This document shows positions 42,205 to 44,847 of a DNA stretch of 44,847 nt, piece after piece; positions within the stretch are counted from its first letter, which is position 1, and every line of letters starts with the position of its first letter. The DNA lies in NCBI RefSeq assembly GCF_030068445.1, contig NZ_JAQPOK010000122.1, forward strand, positions 1 to 44,847. The letters run 5' to 3'. The DNA is from Roseofilum halophilum BLCC-M91. GTDB lineage: Bacteria > Cyanobacteriota > Cyanobacteriia > Cyanobacteriales > Desertifilaceae. A model generated the notes under the pieces. The model saw nothing but the letters and a program-made list of their open reading frames with translations. It had not been told where the DNA came from and made no database searches. The translations under genes and the position numbers were made by a program.

Positions 42205-43398
42205 TTACTCCCCATCTTCTTCAAAAATAGCTCCACTTTGCAACAAAGTATCGTGCAAGGCTTTTGTTAACCCCGGATTATCCTTAAATCGCGTATTGTT
42301 AACCTTAACTCCATCGAGAATAACGTCGGTAATATCGGAAAGCACCATACCTGCACCCGTTAAGTCTGCTCCGGTAAACTTCGCCCCTTTTAACTGGGTA
42401 TCGCTGAGGTTGGCATTGCGGAGGTTAGCCTCAGTGAAGTCTGCCCCCGTTAAGTTCGCTCCACTGAGGTTAGCGAGGGCTAAACTGGCGCGGTGGAAGT
42501 TTGCCCCTTCTAAATTCGCATCGCTGAGATAAGCGCCACTGAGGTCTGCACCGCCAAAGTTGGCCTGTTGTAGATTTGCACTGCTGAAATCCACATCACA
42601 CAGTTCTGCTCCCCGTAAATAGACGCGAGAAAGGTTCGCTTCGCTCAAGTCTAAACCGTTTAAATTGGTTCCTAAGAGTTTAGCTCCGGCTAAGTCTTGG
42701 GCTAGGTTTAAGCCAGCCATGTCGGCGAGTTCTTGGAAGTTGTCCGTGTTGGCGGTGGTAATTTGGGTAATCAGGTCTAAGGCTGGAGTTTGATCGAAGT
42801 GGGGTTGATAGGGGGGTTGCATCTCCACTTCCCCTTGAGATTGCCAGAGGGTGCGACTGATGTAGGGTTGCAGTGATGATTTTAGCAGCATCAGGGCCAG
42901 TTTTTGCTCGGCGATCGCCACTTGATTCGGCGTGACTTGATGAAGCCATAACCCTTCTGCCCCCATAATTTGGATATCCGTCGCCTTCAGAGAAAACGTC
43001 GCTTCTAGCGCTCCCTGGCTAGAACTAGCTCGAATACGCCCCCACTTGCATCCCGTGATAGAGCCGGCCAATATCTGGCCGGATTTCAGGGGAGTTAACG
43101 TCCAGGTGGGGTTTTCTGGGATTCCAGAGGCTTTAGCCCGTGCCCCAATCCCGCCCAAATCCGGCTCCTGACCCGCTTCTAAACACCAAATTCCTCCTTT
43201 CAACCTCAGCGCCAACTCGCCCCCCTTCAAGCCCCATTGCAGCTTGCCATTCCCCAGGGACTGCCACTGACGACCCAAGGTCAAACTCAAATACAAATCA
43301 TACTGTTGCTCATCCCCCGTAGACTCAGAAAGGGGTACAACAGACCACTCTAGAGATAGCACTTCCGGATATCGATTCTCAGTCAGGGGTTGGGACAT
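42205..43398 (-). CDS. Pentapeptide repeat protein
   Basis: A 397-residue protein in two parts. Residues about 1-190 are a beta-rich domain of unknown type with many Trp and Gly. From about 230 to 375 there are some 25 pentapeptide repeats of the A(D/N)Lxx form (ANLSRVYLRGAELCDVD and so on), which build a right-handed quadrilateral beta-helix. Function of most cyanobacterial members is unknown; some mimic DNA, but this one is not a clear Qnr type. The ATG at 43398 (MSQPL) is preferred to a GTG at 43413. It stands alone on its strand. Confidence 0.9.
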   Translation of the reverse strand: MSQPLTENRYPEVLSLEWSVVPLSESTGDEQQYDLYLSLTLGRQWQSLGNGKLQWGLKGGELALRLKGGIWCLEAGQEPDLGGIGARAKASGIPENPTWTLTPLKSGQILAGSITGCKWGRIRASSSQGALEATFSLKATDIQIMGAEGLWLHQVTPNQVAIAEQKLALMLLKSSLQPYISRTLWQSQGEVEMQPPYQPHFDQTPALDLITQITTANTDNFQELADMAGLNLAQDLAGAKLLGTNLNGLDLSEANLSRVYLRGAELCDVDFSSANLQQANFGGADLSGAYLSDANLEGANFHRASLALANLSGANLTGADFTEANLRNANLSDTQLKGAKFTGADLTGAGMVLSDITDVILDGVKVNNTRFKDNPGLTKALHDTLLQSGAIFEEDGE

Positions 43399-43572
43399 AA
43401 AGGTTGCTCTCACTCGTTCAACCTGTTATTGTCTCATGCTTTGCGGCTCAATAACGGGCTTGTACAACCTTAAAAGCAAGCCAAAACGGCCTCTTGTCCC
43501 GACCGTAGCGAATAGGAGATAGTGATAGGGAAGTGAACTACCCACGAGTCCTTAACCCAGACCGGCCGCAGT

Positions 43573-44607
43573 ATGCTCTTTTCCCTACTCACTCGGCTTT
43601 TGCTCTGGCTGCTGATTGCAGTCATTGCTTACGCGATTCTCCTGCAATGGATTCCGAAAAAATATTATACCTGGTTGGGCGGAATCCTGATTTTCACCCT
43701 GATTATCTTGACCTTTTTCAATCCCAGTACGGTGGTGGTGGCAGACATTTGGAGGTTGTTGGTTTTTCCCCTCACCCCCCTCGGACTCTCCATTATCCTG
43801 ATTTTATCGGGGATGCTGCACTTCAAAGGCAAGGAAATTGCTAAACCGGGGAAAACTTTGTTGTGGGCTGGGTTTGCTATTTTGGTTGTGTTTAGTCTGC
43901 CCTTAGTTGCCTATACCTTGGCCCATCAAGCCGAATCGGAATCCGTGAGAACCACGCAACAACGGTATCTGAACTGTCAAGCGGCTTGTCCTGTTCCCTT
44001 AACTGAACAAGCTCGGATCATTGTCCTTTTAGGTCAAAATACGACGGAAGCATTGACTACGGAAAATCATCGCCATGTGCAGTTGAGCGATCGCGGTAAC
44101 CTAATTTTTCATACCCTAGAAATATTTTGGGCCTCCGTTTCCCAAAACCAAGACCCCCAAATCATTGTCACCGGACGGTCTAGGGTAGAGAGTGTCAGCC
44201 TCACTGAACCCCCGAACGAAGCCCAAGATATTGTCAATGTACTCCAGCGTTTTGGAGTCCATAATTCTAACCTGCAACCCATTTCTCAAGGGAATAATAT
44301 GTATCGCGCTGCCCTACAAGTCCAAAAAATTATGGAGGTGCAAGGATTACAAAAGACTCCGATTATTCTGGTCACCTCCGCTTTACAAATGCATCGGGCA
44401 GAACTCACCTTTTCTCAACTGGGAATGACCGTTATTCCTAGCCCAACTGATTTTATTACTCGTCAAGATTTATCGATTTTGAAAAAAATAACCTTAGAAG
44501 ATCTTATTCCTAGTGCCCAAGCCCTAACCTTAAGCACCCAAGTCACCAATGAATATTTAGTGACCATCTACTATTTTTTACGCGGATGGTTGTCACCCTT
44601 TATTTAA
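43573..44607 (+). CDS. YdcF-like (DUF218) membrane protein
   Basis: A 344-residue protein with four hydrophobic helices in the first 120 residues (about 4-24, 31-51, 57-78, 92-114) and a DUF218/YdcF-type domain after about 145. The domain shows IIVLLGQ near 150, PQIIVTGRSRV near 197, the conserved E in NEAQDIVNVL, and PIILVTSALQMHRAELTF near 268. Members such as SanA and ElyC act in envelope or peptidoglycan and undecaprenyl-lipid metabolism. The ligand is unknown. No ribosome site stands out. The 240 bases after its stop contain a possible insertion-sequence remnant but no clear gene. Confidence 0.88.
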   Translation: MLFSLLTRLLLWLLIAVIAYAILLQWIPKKYYTWLGGILIFTLIILTFFNPSTVVVADIWRLLVFPLTPLGLSIILILSGMLHFKGKEIAKPGKTLLWAGFAILVVFSLPLVAYTLAHQAESESVRTTQQRYLNCQAACPVPLTEQARIIVLLGQNTTEALTTENHRHVQLSDRGNLIFHTLEIFWASVSQNQDPQIIVTGRSRVESVSLTEPPNEAQDIVNVLQRFGVHNSNLQPISQGNNMYRAALQVQKIMEVQGLQKTPIILVTSALQMHRAELTFSQLGMTVIPSPTDFITRQDLSILKKITLEDLIPSAQALTLSTQVTNEYLVTIYYFLRGWLSPFI

Positions 44608-44635
44608 GAGAATTAATGACTCATTACTCATTCTA

Positions 44636-44790
44636 ATGACACAAGGAGAGAGCAATCAACCCGACAGTCAATGGGTTAACAGTAGGCTGAACCCCGCTCC
44701 TTGTCATCACGAAAAAAAGAGTGGGAGAACGGAAGCCGGGTTACTTTAGTACGCGGAGGAAGTTCGACTCAGGCGGTTTTAACCGCCGTG
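44636..44790 (+). mobile_element. Possible remnant of an IS200/IS605-type right end
   Basis: A 37-codon frame (44636-44749) starting MTQGESNQPDSQW and ending RTEAGLL is followed by GCGGAGGAAGTTCGAC and by the perfect palindrome GGCGGTTTTAACCGCC (44772-44787). The combination of a short Ser/Arg/Gly-rich tail, a GGAGGAAGT string and a closing palindrome resembles the 3' end of TnpB-encoding elements and their guide RNA. No transposase body is present. This is recognition by style only. Confidence 0.3.
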
Positions 44791-44847
44791 AATCTTAGAA
44801 TAAACTTAGTTGCTCTCCTTCTGTTCCTTTAGATTTACGAGTACGTT

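Noticed and set aside
42296-42532. Plus-strand frame opposite the pentapeptide repeats
   Set aside because: Its repetitive product (KSAPVKFAP-type) is the antisense of the pentapeptide coding repeat.

Overview
The window comes from a cyanobacterium. The HIP1 octamer GCGATCGC recurs in many genes, there is a gene for the terminal-emitter phycobilisome subunit ApcD, and heptanucleotide tandem repeats and small dyad repeats of the cyanobacterial type lie between genes. Multidomain Ser/Thr kinases, VWD, COP23 and pentapeptide proteins suggest a large genome, possibly a filamentous Oscillatoriales-like organism, but the sequence does not fix the genus. I saw no rRNA, tRNA, CRISPR array or phage structural genes.

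Layout. (1) 0.2-4.4 kb: an FMN reductase and a pirin (minus strand) face a divergent HxlR regulator. A DUF790/Bax1-like nuclease and a GmhB-like phosphatase follow. (2) 4.4-12.3 kb: a tight minus-strand run of three signalling genes, a small possible HAS-barrel protein, a 1760-residue Ser/Thr kinase/AAA/GAF/SpoIIE phosphatase and a membrane-anchored GTPase. (3) 12.5-28.5 kb: a 16-kb plus-strand accessory island, the most interesting part. (4) 28.6-44.8 kb: mostly backbone genes (apcD, rlmD, a histidine kinase, moeA, hslO, an ExbB/MotA-type channel, an RmlD-like reductase, a pentapeptide protein, a YdcF-like protein), with one unusual papain-plus-hydrolase fusion.

The island begins with a solo HTH protein like the N-terminal HTH of vWA-MoxR-associated proteins. 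It continues with an exported COP23 protein, two trypsin-like proteases, a HExxH metallopeptidase, a VWD-domain protein, a papain-like protease, a dynamin-like GTPase, a second small GTPase resembling the double-GTPase families, a GAP1-like (GTPase-associated protein 1) protein and a zinc-ribbon/TM/coiled-coil protein. From recall, the GTPase/GAP1 core matches the NTP-dependent conflict systems described by Aravind and colleagues. The linked set of exported hydrolases looks like a variant I do not recognise.

Several observations tie the island together. Five of its products, and no other product in the window, end in a hydrophobic residue plus Trp (VW or LW), usually after a Pro-rich tail. 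Two exported proteins share an N-terminal membrane module, two share FRN motifs, and the small GTPase and GAP1-like protein share a GYDPDA linker encoded by an identical 20-mer. Repeated ACGYTACTTA sites lie upstream of both the HTH gene and the COP23 gene. A plausible reading, which is inference, is a GTPase-controlled cytosolic sensor linked through a membrane zinc-ribbon protein to a set of envelope proteases.
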